Shown one piece after another: positions 9,289 through 18,389 of a stretch of 63,586 nucleotides of DNA. The stretch is taken from positions 1 through 63,586 of the forward strand of contig JAOLBX010000009.1 of NCBI GenBank assembly GCA_028339355.1. The letters are read 5' to 3'. The notes beneath the pieces are model-generated. The model was not told where the DNA came from and did not search any database. It saw only the letters and a list, made by a program, of their open reading frames with translations. The DNA is from Bacteroidia bacterium (GTDB lineage Bacteria; Bacteroidota; Bacteroidia; NS11-12g; UBA9320). Numbering within the stretch: position 1 is the stretch's first letter; every line of letters begins with the position of its first letter. The translations under genes and the position numbers were made by a program.

Positions 9289-10336
9289 CTACATCTGAAT
9301 ATCATTCATGTTCTCAAATGGTACAGGAACATTCTTAGGATCTTCCTCTATGATTTGAAGTATGTCACGCGTTATACCTCTTGCTATATTGGAAATAGGT
9401 ACATCATTTGGAGTACCCTCAAAAGGATTTTCTCCAGCTAATCCAACTCTTAGCATAGTATTGAATACCCAAATAACAATAACAGTAAAAGGAATATTAA
9501 ACCAAACAAATAATTCCCCTATTAGTGGATGGGTATCAGCAATATTGACACCTACTTTTGCAAATGAAGGGATTATAGCCATAGGCAGTAACCACATAAA
9601 AATGTGTACAAAGTGATAGCCTATGCTACCATATTGTTTTGGATATGGGAAGTTCTTGATTCGCTCTGCCTTTCCTTGTAGTGCAGTTAGCTCTTGAAGC
9701 ATCTGCTGTAGGTTCAATAAGCTGAAGTCCCATAGTTTTTTTTCATCAGTTACTTGTCTCAAATGTTTAGACTGTAAGCTGATAAGCGAATTGGGTTTGT
9801 TATCAGTACTCATTACATATTCAAACTCTTCTGTAGATAGATATGGCTTGATTTCTTCCTCTAATGTCGTTCTATGTTCAGGGATATTATAAGGAAACGA
9901 TGCTTCATGGGCACCTTCATACGAGGCTTCCCAAGGCTTCTTAGTCCGCAAAGCATAACGCAGAGCGGTCAACCAAGCGATGTGTCTATGAGTGATAATC
10001 TGCAGAGTTTCAGATTCATCTTTATTGGCCTCAGATCGATGCATATAAAAACTATCTTTTACGGTAATAATTAGAGATCTAGATGCATTAACGATACCAC
10101 CCCAAATTTTGCGGGCTTCCCATATTCTGTCGTAAGCTGCATTGTTCTGGAAGCCAACCATAAACGCTACGGCAGTGCCAATAAGACCTACTGGTGCAAG
10201 GGGGACTTGGAGCCATCTCATATCTAGCAATTCGTATACGATAGTAAATAGGGTGGCAATGATTGCGAAAAAAGATAATTTCTCGCTTTGTCCAGATAAG
10301 AACACTTTTGAATGGGAATCTTCTTTGAGTATACAT
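9289..10336 (-). pseudogene. Bestrophin-family (UPF0187) membrane channel, interrupted by a one-base frameshift
   Basis: Bestrophin-like proteins are membrane anion-channel proteins. The main frame (up to 10305) contains the hallmark GFQNNAAYDRIWEARKIWGGIVNASR followed by the usual helices. The natural N terminus (MYTQRRFPFKSVLIWTKREIIFF) lies in a different frame starting at ATG 10336. The two join exactly if one T is removed from a run of six (A6 at 10268-10273 on the plus strand), giving IIFF-AIIATLFTIVYE. The frame after the run also has a GTG at 10305 but would then begin with a non-homologous peptide. The cause could be an assembly error, a true mutation or slippage at the homopolymer. 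Otherwise the gene looks intact to its C terminus. Confidence 0.8.
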
Positions 10337-10523
10337 GGTTTGTAATTACAATGTTAAGGGTTAAACAAGTGGGTTTTTGATTAGGTTTTATTATTTGCTT
10401 TGTGAAGCTACAAAAATCTAAGGAAGAGACATTTGGCTTCTTCAATAATAGCCTTGGATTAAGAAGGTGCTTCTGGTAAATAATTCCAAGGTAAGAGGAT
10501 CGAATATTTCGATAACTAAACCC

Positions 10524-11141
10524 TTATGTATTCTTACGTATGTACTTGGCTGCTTTTCCTGCGGCTTTTTTAATCAACCTATCACTAAGAGTATCGTAGT
10601 TCATTCCAAATATTCGTTCAGTCAAGCCTTTTCCTAAAAGCATTTTTACAATGCTACTTGATTCAGAGAGGCTAAAAGAAAAGTTTTTTTCTTCCTTATT
10701 CAATCGGTCTTTAACTGTCATACTCTTGCCTATCCATAAATCATTCAATAAGAAACAATCTTCATATTGGTTTTCATCAATTTGGCATTCCCAATTGGTA
10801 CTCTCAGAAAAGCTCATGGAAGTCACAGTAGTCAAAAATCGAGAAGAATTGTCCCCGAGGCATTGAACGTTATACGAGTTTAACTCACCTTTCAAGGGTC
10901 CGTGAAACGAACCTACTTGATATTCTGCATTTTGCATAAAATCAAAATATTCTGCATCATTAGCAATACTCAAAGATGCTTGAGGTGAAAACTTAAATTG
11001 AACCGTATTAAGCGTTTTAGGGCCTGTCCTAATCCCGCCAGCAATGGAGTCAACTATGGTCGATAGTGTGCACGCTTGCAAAAATAATTTGGAGCAAAGA
11101 GTAAATAGCATTACGGCAGGAGTGAGGTAGGTTTTTATCAT
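10524..11141 (-). CDS. Hypothetical protein, probable lipoprotein
   Basis: This 205-residue protein has a hydrophobic leader followed by a plausible lipobox LQAC (Cys near residue 24). I do not recognise the family. The mature part has patterns such as GPLKGELNSYNVQCLGDNSS and WECQIDENQYEDCFLLNDLW that suggest a beta-rich domain with several cysteines. The C terminus is Lys-rich and helical (LIKKAAGKAAKYIRK). It lies between the bestrophin and the Crp/Fnr regulator and faces away from the latter. Confidence 0.6.
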   Translation of the reverse strand: MIKTYLTPAVMLFTLCSKLFLQACTLSTIVDSIAGGIRTGPKTLNTVQFKFSPQASLSIANDAEYFDFMQNAEYQVGSFHGPLKGELNSYNVQCLGDNSSRFLTTVTSMSFSESTNWECQIDENQYEDCFLLNDLWIGKSMTVKDRLNKEEKNFSFSLSESSSIVKMLLGKGLTERIFGMNYDTLSDRLIKKAAGKAAKYIRKNT

Positions 11142-11287
11142 AGTATTAAGGAATCAAGTGTAATGAGCTTTCTAATCCGAAAATAGTGCAATTTGATTTA
11201 CGATACAAACAGAATATTCCTCTAGTCAGTACCCTCTATAAAAATGTGAGAGCAATTTGATGAATAAATAATTAAACCTATTATTGA

Positions 11288-11866
11288 ATGTTGGAAGATC
11301 TAATCAGTAAGATAGAAAGCCAGATGCCTCTGAGCATAGATGCAAAAAAGCACATATTTGCTATTGCCAGAGAGAGGGATCTCAAAAAAGGCTCGCTACT
11401 AATAAGAGAAGGAAACTCCGTTAATAAGACATTCTTTGTTACTGCTGGCTGTTTAAGATCATACTGCTTGGATAAAAACGGGAAAGAACACACCTTACAA
11501 TTTGCTATAAAAAACTGGTGGATAAGTGATTTCATTGCTATATACACCAATGAACTAGCCACTCTAACCGTAGAGTGTCTTACCGATTCCTCTGTCATAG
11601 AGTTCAACGCCAAAGAACTGGATGGCATACATAAGCTATTTCCAGAATTTGAGTCCTTTCAAAGGCACAACTTAGAGCGACATGTGGTTAGTCTGCATAG
11701 GAGAATATTGAACCAAATGCAATTGACTGCTGAAGAAAGGTATGATTTATTTTTAGAACAATACCCGGACATAGAGCAGCACACTCGCAACTATCACATA
11801 GCATCCTATCTAGGCATCACACAGCAAAGCTTGAGCCGCATACGAGTAAAAAAAGCGAAAAATTAG
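11288..11866 (+). CDS. Crp/Fnr-family transcriptional regulator
   Basis: This 192-residue protein has an N-terminal cyclic-nucleotide-binding-type beta-roll: DLKKGSLLIREGNSVNKTFFVTAGCLRSY at about 35-65, then a strand-rich stretch to about 120. A dimer helix and a C-terminal winged helix-turn-helix follow, with IASYLGITQQSLSRIR as the recognition region. This architecture is typical of Bacteroidota Crp/Fnr regulators whose ligand is often unknown; the conserved cAMP-binding Arg-Ser pattern is not evident. It is followed at 75 bases by a dehydrogenase and a DJ-1-type protein with their own promoter, which are plausible targets. Confidence 0.88.
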   Translation: MLEDLISKIESQMPLSIDAKKHIFAIARERDLKKGSLLIREGNSVNKTFFVTAGCLRSYCLDKNGKEHTLQFAIKNWWISDFIAIYTNELATLTVECLTDSSVIEFNAKELDGIHKLFPEFESFQRHNLERHVVSLHRRILNQMQLTAEERYDLFLEQYPDIEQHTRNYHIASYLGITQQSLSRIRVKKAKN

Positions 11867-11907
11867 CTTTCTTACCATAGGGTTAATTTTTACAGGCACC
11901 CTCATTC

Positions 11908-11915
11908 TACCTTTG
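11908..11915 (+). promoter_or_regulatory. Bacteroidota -7 promoter element (TACCTTTG)
   Basis: TACCTTTG is a full match to TAnnTTTG and lies 25 bases upstream of the ATG at 11941. It implies a short leader for the dehydrogenase-DJ-1 unit and argues against starting translation at the in-frame TTG at 11913, which overlaps the element. Confidence 0.65.
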
Positions 11916-11940
11916 TATCATTATAAAACACAAAGTAAAA

Positions 11941-12929
11941 TGAAAGCATTACAAGTAACTAAATATGGTGATATAACCGATAGTTTAGCTATTAACGAAG
12001 TAAGTAAACCTACAGTAAACGCTCAAGATATTCTTATCGAAGTTAAAGCAGCAGCTATTAATCCTATAGACAAAAGCATAATAGCTGGGAACTTACAAAT
12101 CTTGATTCCTCTTCCATTTCCAAGTACTATGGCTTACGATGTAAGCGGAATAGTTGTAGCAAAAGGAGATGAAGTTACGAATTTTGAAATTGGAGACTTA
12201 GTCTATTCTAGAGTACCACAAGAACAAATGGGTACTATAGCAGATTATGTGGCTGTAACAAGTGCTGCAGTTTCTAAAAAACCAGGGAACATTTCTTTTG
12301 AAGAAGCTGCTGGTTTACCGTTAGCAGGTCTTACTGCATTGCAATCATTGGAGTACGCTGGTATAAAAGAAAATGACAAAGTATTGATTCACGCTGGATC
12401 TGGTGGTGTGGGTAGTTTTGCTATTCAGTATGCCAAGGCTAAAGGTGCTTATGTGTACACTACAACCAGTATAGCCAATGTGTCTTGGGTAAAGGAGCTT
12501 GGAGTAGATAGAGTGATTGACTATAAAACAGAGGACTATAAAACCATTGTAAAAGATGCAGATATAGTATTTGATACTCTAGGAAAAGACTACACTTTGG
12601 AGGCATTTCAAGTAGTTAAACAAGGAGGAAAAGTAATAAGTGTTGTTGGTCCTTTGGATGAAGATAGTGCAAAGATGTTTGGAATGACAGAATACAAGTT
12701 ACCCGAAGAAATTGCAAAACTTGCAAGTGCAAAAGACGCAGAATACAAATTCATTTTCATGCATCCAAATGGGGCACATTTAGGTGAAATCAAAACGATG
12801 GTAGAAAATGACAAAATCAAACCTATAGTGGATAAAGTATATCCATTCTCAAAGGGTATTGAAGCATTCACACATCTTGCAACAGGAAGAGCAAAAGGCA
12901 AAATTGTAATACAAGTAAGCCAAGACTAA
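11941..12929 (+). CDS. Zinc-independent NADP-dependent alcohol dehydrogenase / quinone oxidoreductase (MDR superfamily)
   Basis: The protein of about 329 residues is a medium-chain dehydrogenase/reductase of the quinone-oxidoreductase type. The N-terminal GroES-like part has VKAAAINPIDKSI, a catalytic-domain stretch AYDVSGIVVAKGDEVTNFEIGD, and a Rossmann motif HAGSGGVGSFAIQYAKAKGA near 140-160. Zinc-ligand cysteines of classical alcohol dehydrogenases are absent. Such enzymes reduce quinones or reactive enones with NADPH. The ATG at 11941 is chosen because an in-frame TTG further up overlaps the promoter element. It forms a unit with the DJ-1/Hsp31 gene 38 bases downstream, which fits a role in electrophile or carbonyl stress. 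Confidence 0.88.
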
Positions 12930-12967
12930 TTAAATCACATAAAAAATAAAATCTTTAATAAATCATC

Positions 12968-13867
12968 ATGAAAAAAGTATTAATCGGCTTAGCCGGAATC
13001 TTAATTATTGCAGGTATAGTGTTATACTTTACCTCTAGACCAAAACTAGAAGCAGATGGATCATATACCCCATCAAAACTTGCTTTGATGTTAGCGACAG
13101 TTCAAAAGACTGATTTCGAAAATATCGAATACGAAAAATACCAAGGTAACAAGTCTAAGATATTAGTGATTTTCACTGAGAACAAAGACCTGAAAATGCA
13201 AAATGACAAGTTATTTTCTACAGGAAATCATCCTATAGAAGCTCTATTACCAATGTTGCATCTTAAAAATGCAGGATTTAATTTCGAAATAGCTACTCCA
13301 ACAGGTAAACCAGTAGTTTTTGAAATGTGGGCATTCCCAAATGAAGATGAGAATGTCAAAGCAATTTATAACGAACTAAAAAGCAGCTTTGAACAACCGT
13401 TGAATCTAAAAGAGTTTATAGACTCTTCATTCAATGACACTGAATCGTATGCTGCCGTTTTTGTACCAGGTGGCCACGGTGCTATGATTGGTATACCACA
13501 AGATAGAAACGTTGGAAAAATATTGAATTGGGCACATAATAATGATTTATTTACAATCAGTCTATGCCACGGACCAGGGTCATTTTTGGCCACTACACTT
13601 GATAATCAACAATTTATCTATGAAGGATACAATATGGCTGTATTCCCAGATGCTATTGATGCCCAGACACCTATGATTGGGTATTTGCCAGGCAATATGC
13701 CTCATGGACTAAGTGAAAAACTAAAAGGCCTTGGAGCTAATATTGTAAATACGGAATCTGACGCTACGGTAGTAGTAGACCGAAAGCTAATAACGGGAGC
13801 AAGTCCATTAGCTTCTAACGAATTAGGTAAGCTAGCAGCGACTACGCTATTGAAAGAGGTCAAATAA
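12968..13867 (+). CDS. Membrane-anchored DJ-1/PfpI (Hsp31/HchA-like) protein
   Basis: This 299-residue protein has an N-terminal membrane helix (about 4-22) and then a DJ-1/PfpI domain of the Hsp31 type. The nucleophile elbow ISLCHGPG places the catalytic Cys at about 200 and His at 201. A glutamate in HPIEALLPM (about E91) and the VPGGHGAMIG loop match the family. Hsp31 proteins act as glutathione-independent glyoxalases and holdases, removing methylglyoxal. An N-terminal anchor is unusual for the cytosolic E. coli enzyme but fits a periplasmic or membrane-bound copy. It is co-transcribed with the upstream quinone-reductase-like gene and followed by a terminator. Confidence 0.87.
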   Translation: MKKVLIGLAGILIIAGIVLYFTSRPKLEADGSYTPSKLALMLATVQKTDFENIEYEKYQGNKSKILVIFTENKDLKMQNDKLFSTGNHPIEALLPMLHLKNAGFNFEIATPTGKPVVFEMWAFPNEDENVKAIYNELKSSFEQPLNLKEFIDSSFNDTESYAAVFVPGGHGAMIGIPQDRNVGKILNWAHNNDLFTISLCHGPGSFLATTLDNQQFIYEGYNMAVFPDAIDAQTPMIGYLPGNMPHGLSEKLKGLGANIVNTESDATVVVDRKLITGASPLASNELGKLAATTLLKEVK

Positions 13868-13887
13868 AACTTCCAATTAAACCATTT

Positions 13888-13920
13888 AAAAAAGGACTCA
13901 GAATTTGGGTCCTTTTTTTC
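13888..13920 (+). terminator. Rho-independent terminator after the DJ-1 gene
   Basis: A short hairpin AAAAAAGGAC/GTCCTTTTTT with a loop between, followed by T residues, lies 20 bases after the stop codon. The A-tract in front makes it potentially bidirectional, serving the leftward EthD gene as well. Confidence 0.75.
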
Positions 13921-13967
13921 GTTTCGCACCGTACGTAATTTTAGCAACGTAAGAAAGCACTAAATCG

Positions 13968-14291
13968 TTAAGACATTACTTCGCTTATTTGAATAACCGG
14001 TTCAGCATTGGTGAAATTTGGCAAATCTGCCATAATCTTAGCCGCATTTGGTCCAAACGAGTTTCCAAATTCTTCAACAGAATTAAAATACATATTGCCC
14101 ATAGCCAGGAAAGGAGGAATAGATCCTGGCTCTACACTTCCTAGTCCCTTTTCTACGGTGTCACCTTTTAGACTATCGCCTAATAATTCGCCTACCATTG
14201 GTAAATACTTGTTGCGGTAGTAGTCCATGTCAAATGTTTTGCCATCTCCACTAGGATACATTACACTTACTTTTGTCATTCCTTTTTTCAT
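13968..14291 (-). CDS. EthD family protein
   Basis: This protein of about 103-107 residues belongs to the EthD dimeric alpha/beta-barrel family. It shows KVSVMYPSGDGKTFDMDYYRNKYLPMV near the N terminus and a conserved aromatic/MGNMYF strand in the middle. Members are small cytosolic proteins linked to ring-cleavage or detoxification clusters, and their chemistry is poorly defined. ATG codons exist at 14291 and 14279; the second fits family length better. It converges on the DJ-1 gene. Confidence 0.85.
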   Translation of the reverse strand: MKKGMTKVSVMYPSGDGKTFDMDYYRNKYLPMVGELLGDSLKGDTVEKGLGSVEPGSIPPFLAMGNMYFNSVEEFGNSFGPNAAKIMADLPNFTNAEPVIQISEVMS

Positions 14292-14469
14292 AATATAAAT
14301 TTCTATATGGATTTGTTACTCTTCTTAAGGCTTAAATGGTCTAGCCCGTATTAAAGTTGATGATTATCTGGGCCAGATAAAAAACTATATTTAAGCTAAC
14401 CTAAAAACTGACTGTTAACTGAATCCTTTGTAATCCAATATATTTGGTCAGCATCACAAAAAGAATAAC

Positions 14470-16554
14470 TTATTTTGCTTTATAAATCCAGGCTTGAGAA
14501 AATCTAGACTTCATGTTATTAAACATCGTCTGAGATTCAGCTTCGTATTCTGACAAAGGATAAGTCAACATGTAGAAACCGTTTTTTCCTTCAATGAGAG
14601 TTGCATCTGAATAATTTTGGTCTCTATATAACTTTAAACTATTCAAATTTTTAGCAGAATAAAACACTAGAAAATACCCTCTAGCGTCACTAATAGATAA
14701 ATAGTCAGCTCCACTAATCCTAGGTTCTGAGTGTTTTTCCGATATATAAACATCTCTTGAAGCATCAGACCAATCACCAGTATTCTCAGCTCTCGCTGCA
14801 ACCACAGCTTTATGTATTTCATACATAGAAGATCCTTTACTTATGTAGACCTCTTTCCCATCTACAAATATTAGTTCTTTCTCTCCTTCCTCGTAATAAC
14901 TCGTTGAGTTTACAGCGACACTTTCATCACTATCAACAATTAGTACTGGCTTTGTTTTGGATTCTCTAAGCTTATATATTGTTGTTCCATCATCGCCCAT
15001 TATGGCATCATAGTCTCTTCCGTCTGAAGGTGGATCAGTGTGCACTGTTTTAGTGGCATAAGTTGGCTTTAAATCTTCATCTGCTAACAAGGTTTCAGTC
15101 TCTTCTTCAGGCTCTTCTATTTCTTGTATTTTACTGTCTAAGGTTGGATCAGGAACAACCTCTTCTATTCCGTGTTTTACGATCGTCTCATACTCCTTAC
15201 TATTATTGCTATCATCATTTACCAGTGCAATTGTATCTTCTTCTATTGGTGATAGATGATTAATTTCATACCCCTTGTTTGAGAAGAAATAAATATCATC
15301 ACTTCCCTCTCTATTTGTACTAAAATAACCAAAGCTATTATCCAACGTTGAGCAAAATCCAAAATCGTCATACGAAGAATTAATAGGTCCCGGGAGCAAT
15401 TCTGGTTCAGAATATACAAAGTCGGTGGAAACCGTAGAAAAAATATCAAGACCTCCTTGTCCAGGTCGTCCGTCTGAAGCAAAATAAATTTCATTTACAT
15501 TTCCGCTTGGCACTATGAATGGGAAAACATCGTTTCCTCCTGAATTTACATCTGATCCTAGATTTTCCGCTCTACTCCATTTATCACCTCTTCTTACAGC
15601 CATATACAAATCCATTCCTCCTGTACCACCTGATACATCAGACGAAAAAACCAAGGTGTCTCCATTTGAAGAAACAGCAGGATAGGCACAATTATAATCG
15701 GTTTTAAAGAAGTTAAGTAAAACTGGTACTGACCACTTGAATCCATCAAATCTAGATTCATATATTCCCAGTGTATACTGAACTTCATCCTTAGAAAACA
15801 TTTCGACCTTCTTGATGACATTGGCAGTAAAGAACATCTTATTGCCTGAGGCATCATAGCAAGCTGAGCCTTGGTTATATATACTACGATCTAAATTTTT
15901 AATCCTCTGTACATCCCCACTCTCCTCTTTAATTAGAGATTTTGTCCTAAGCAAGTTTGTAGATAGTTCACCATTTATTTTCAATCTGTTAGATTTAGCT
16001 ATAGGTCTATTTGATGTAAAGACTAGATAACCCCTAGGGTGTATAAAAGGAGAAAACTCTGAATACTTGGCACTGTTAAATTCTAAAGGGGAGATCTGGA
16101 AAAGATCAGAAGACATATTGTTAGACAAAAAGTTCTCACAAACTGACTTGAACCCATTTGCTTCTGATTCCTTGTAAGAAGCAACACCCCAAGCATTGTA
16201 TATTTCTATGGCTTTGTCATAACGCTTTTGAGTTTGGAGCATCTTAGCATAGCTTAGTAATACTTCTGAATCCTGAGATTCCGCAGCCATTAGTCTTTCA
16301 AAATAGATTTCGCTCATCAGGTAATTCTTTGTTTTTAGATGAGCTAATGCTAAACCTTTAACTATTCCTGCTTCTCTATTTTTATCTGTTCCAAGACTTG
16401 GAGACTCAAGAGCTTTCTCATACATTTCTATGGCTAGAGCATAATTTTTCTTTGCCATATGTGCATTTGCTTTTTGAAAATAATCTACCACATTTGCCGC
16501 AAGTAATACAGCTAACGTGATTGTAAGTATAATTGATTTTAAAAATTTCATCAT
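14470..16554 (-). CDS. PorE/PorW-like TPR and PD40-propeller protein with a SPOR-like tail
   Basis: The 694-residue exported protein starts with a signal segment (LTITLAVLLAANV). TPR-type helices cover about 25-130, and PD40/WD40-like propeller strands cover about 150-430, with several repeats of the type YLVFTSNRP, MFFTANV, LVFSSDVSGGTGGMDLY and IYFASDGRPGQGGLDIF. An acidic low-complexity linker (about 440-520) follows. The last 70 residues (YFLVFYSAKNLNSLK to QAWIYKAK) resemble a SPOR peptidoglycan-binding domain. T9SS PorE-type proteins share TPR and propeller parts but end in OmpA, so the tail differs here. The gene starts three bases after the end of a PorP/SprF remnant frame, the arrangement seen for T9SS adhesin accessory genes. 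Confidence 0.72.
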   Translation of the reverse strand: MMKFLKSIILTITLAVLLAANVVDYFQKANAHMAKKNYALAIEMYEKALESPSLGTDKNREAGIVKGLALAHLKTKNYLMSEIYFERLMAAESQDSEVLLSYAKMLQTQKRYDKAIEIYNAWGVASYKESEANGFKSVCENFLSNNMSSDLFQISPLEFNSAKYSEFSPFIHPRGYLVFTSNRPIAKSNRLKINGELSTNLLRTKSLIKEESGDVQRIKNLDRSIYNQGSACYDASGNKMFFTANVIKKVEMFSKDEVQYTLGIYESRFDGFKWSVPVLLNFFKTDYNCAYPAVSSNGDTLVFSSDVSGGTGGMDLYMAVRRGDKWSRAENLGSDVNSGGNDVFPFIVPSGNVNEIYFASDGRPGQGGLDIFSTVSTDFVYSEPELLPGPINSSYDDFGFCSTLDNSFGYFSTNREGSDDIYFFSNKGYEINHLSPIEEDTIALVNDDSNNSKEYETIVKHGIEEVVPDPTLDSKIQEIEEPEEETETLLADEDLKPTYATKTVHTDPPSDGRDYDAIMGDDGTTIYKLRESKTKPVLIVDSDESVAVNSTSYYEEGEKELIFVDGKEVYISKGSSMYEIHKAVVAARAENTGDWSDASRDVYISEKHSEPRISGADYLSISDARGYFLVFYSAKNLNSLKLYRDQNYSDATLIEGKNGFYMLTYPLSEYEAESQTMFNNMKSRFSQAWIYKAK

Positions 16555-16557
16555 TGC

Positions 16558-16955
16558 TTAAAAAAATCTTAAAGAGTTGACTGTATTTACCTTTTTGTCT
16601 TTCATATTGAATCCAATGGATAACTCATGACTACTGCCCGAAAATCCAGTGCGTACTTGCTGAGACATTCCACAGCATAGCTAAATTGTAAAAATTCATT
16701 TAGCTTTCCTCCCAAAACTAAACCAAATTGTGAACCGGTTTTATAATATGGCCCAAACCATAGTCTGTTTTTGAGACTGATTCCAAACCACTGGTTGAGA
16801 GATCCTGAATTCCAATTTTCATTATTGTTCCAATTTGGCCCGTCAGTATTATTATACAGAGCTTTCAGAGTAGAAGAATCTTGGGATCGAGTCTGAGAAA
16901 CGACGACGTTGCTTACCAAGAAACAAATACAAAAGAGGGTAGTTTTTAACCGCAT
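16558..16955 (-). pseudogene. Chimeric remnant: LRR-type secreted protein start fused to a PorP/SprF tail, then frameshifted
   Basis: The N terminus has a signal peptide and then ALYNNTDGPNWNNNENW...LNQWFGI, the usual start of secreted leucine-rich-repeat proteins. It switches abruptly to LKNRLWFGPYYKTGSQFGLVLGGKLNEFLQFSYAVE, the late strands of a PorP/SprF outer-membrane protein. After YAVE the frame is lost. Adding back one A at 16668-16669 restores GMSQQVRTGFSGSSHELSIGFNMK and runs to a TAA at 16558, the typical PorP/SprF ending. So a deletion fused two neighbouring genes and a one-base loss followed. The remnant ends three bases before the PorE-like gene, indicating an old porP-porE type operon. 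Confidence 0.7.
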
Positions 16956-17155
16956 TTGATAACGAATCTATTAAAAAGTATCGTATAATCCTTGGTTTTA
17001 AACAGTGTATTTTAATCTTAAAATAATCACTCAACACATAACACACTGTTTATCAACTATTCTAATTATATAAATCTAAAGTGAATTATGAAAGAGGCAA
17101 ATAATTAAATAAAATAGCATTTCAAATTCGCAAAATAATGCCGTAGTATTGATAA

Positions 17156-18316
17156 ATGTATCTTCCCTTACTTCTTAAAAAGTACCTCGTTTTTCTATCT
17201 TTATTTATGTTTTGCTTTGTTGGTTTTATTAATGCTGGGCACAATTATAGTTACAAAGCTAATGGCTCAGATTATTACCTAACATTTTCATATTCTGCAG
17301 GATATACAAATTTTTGTAGTTGCAGTAATTACAGCACATATGTATATGGACGCAAGACAAGTCACTCAGATAGCAACGTGTGGTTTGGTTTGGCTGTAGG
17401 AGGAACTGCAGGTGCGGGATCCACAAATATTGCTTTTGGACCCAGCCAAACACGCACATTCTATACCACTTGGCATTACTCAGGGAGAAAACCATATATT
17501 TCCTGTGTAACGGACGTAGAATGTAAAACAACCGTTAATTCTAATAACCCAGTTACTGCATCTACAGCAGCAATAAAAAAACCAACTAATGTACAAGCAT
17601 CTGATGACGTAAGCGACAATTATATAGATATAACTTGGGACAAGGCAACCGATATACCGGAAGCTGATCACAGATACAAAATCTATCAAAACACTACACT
17701 AATAGCAACATTAGCAGGTACTGTAAGGAGCTAGAGACATAAAAATCTAAACCCTGGAACCACAGCCACATACAGAGTTACCACTTAAACAGATCATTGG
17801 GGAGGTCACGAGTCCTCCAAATATGGCAGTGGTGCCTATGACCAAGGATCCACTTTTTCGCTTAATCTTAGTGCAACGGATAAAGCATATACAGGCAGAA
17901 CCTTCTTGACTTGGAATGATGTAAGTACTCAGGCAGAGGAAATAGAAATAAGTAGGGTATATGATGGGACTATATATACGCAGATAGCTGTGCTTAGTAT
18001 GTATGCCAAAAGTTATAGTGACTATGATGGGACACCAGGGGTCAATTATCATTACAAGGTGATTCCTGTTAAATCAGGAGTTACTTTCATAGCAGATTTT
18101 GACTATGGTTCCAAAAAAGAAAACGGTGCAATTAAAGGGAAGGTAGTAAGTAACCTAAATGTCGGAGTTTCTGGTGTTACGGTAACTGCTAATGGAAACC
18201 TGCCTTCAGGTATCAATGAATTTACCATTGATACTAAGGACTTAACTTCAGGAGTATACTACTGTGTAGCCACTCTCAATGGACAAGTTATACAAGAAGT
18301 AATGATTAAACAATAA
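17156..18316 (+). pseudogene. Degraded secreted FN3 / T9SS-sorted protein with two in-frame stops
   Basis: A single reading frame runs from ATG 17156 to TAA 18314-18316 but is cut by TAG at 17732-17734 and TAA at 17786-17788. The first part has a signal peptide (YLVFLSLFMFCFVGFINA), a Cys-containing beta-rich domain, and an FN3-like stretch (KKPTNVQASDDVSDNYIDITW). Between and after the stops the FN3 pattern continues (LNPGTTATYRVTT, FLTWNDVSTQAEEIEI, NYHYKVIPV). A carboxypeptidase-regulatory-like repeat (GAIKGKVVSNLNVGVSGVTV) is joined directly to the tail of a T9SS type A sorting domain (FTIDTKDLTSGVYYCVATLNG), which suggests an internal deletion. It was probably a larger surface protein. 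Confidence 0.75.
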
Positions 18317-18334
18317 GACAAAACGGCTTATTCC

Positions 18335-18377
18335 AAAAGTGGGGCGGTTCAATTGATTGAATCGCCCCACTTTTTTT
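18335..18377. terminator. Strong bidirectional rho-independent terminator
   Basis: A long GC-rich stem AAAGTGGGGCG/CGCCCCACTTT with a palindromic loop containing TTCAATTGATTGAA is flanked by A4 on one side and T7 on the other. It separates the rightward pseudogene from the convergent mhp operon and can end both transcripts. Confidence 0.92.
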
Positions 18378-18389
18378 AGTTCAAAAAAA

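Noticed and set aside
10088-10336. Separate 82-residue leftward ORF starting at 10336
   Set aside because: Its first 23 residues are the natural N terminus of the bestrophin; after the homopolymer it reads out of frame, so it is part of the frameshifted gene, not a gene of its own.
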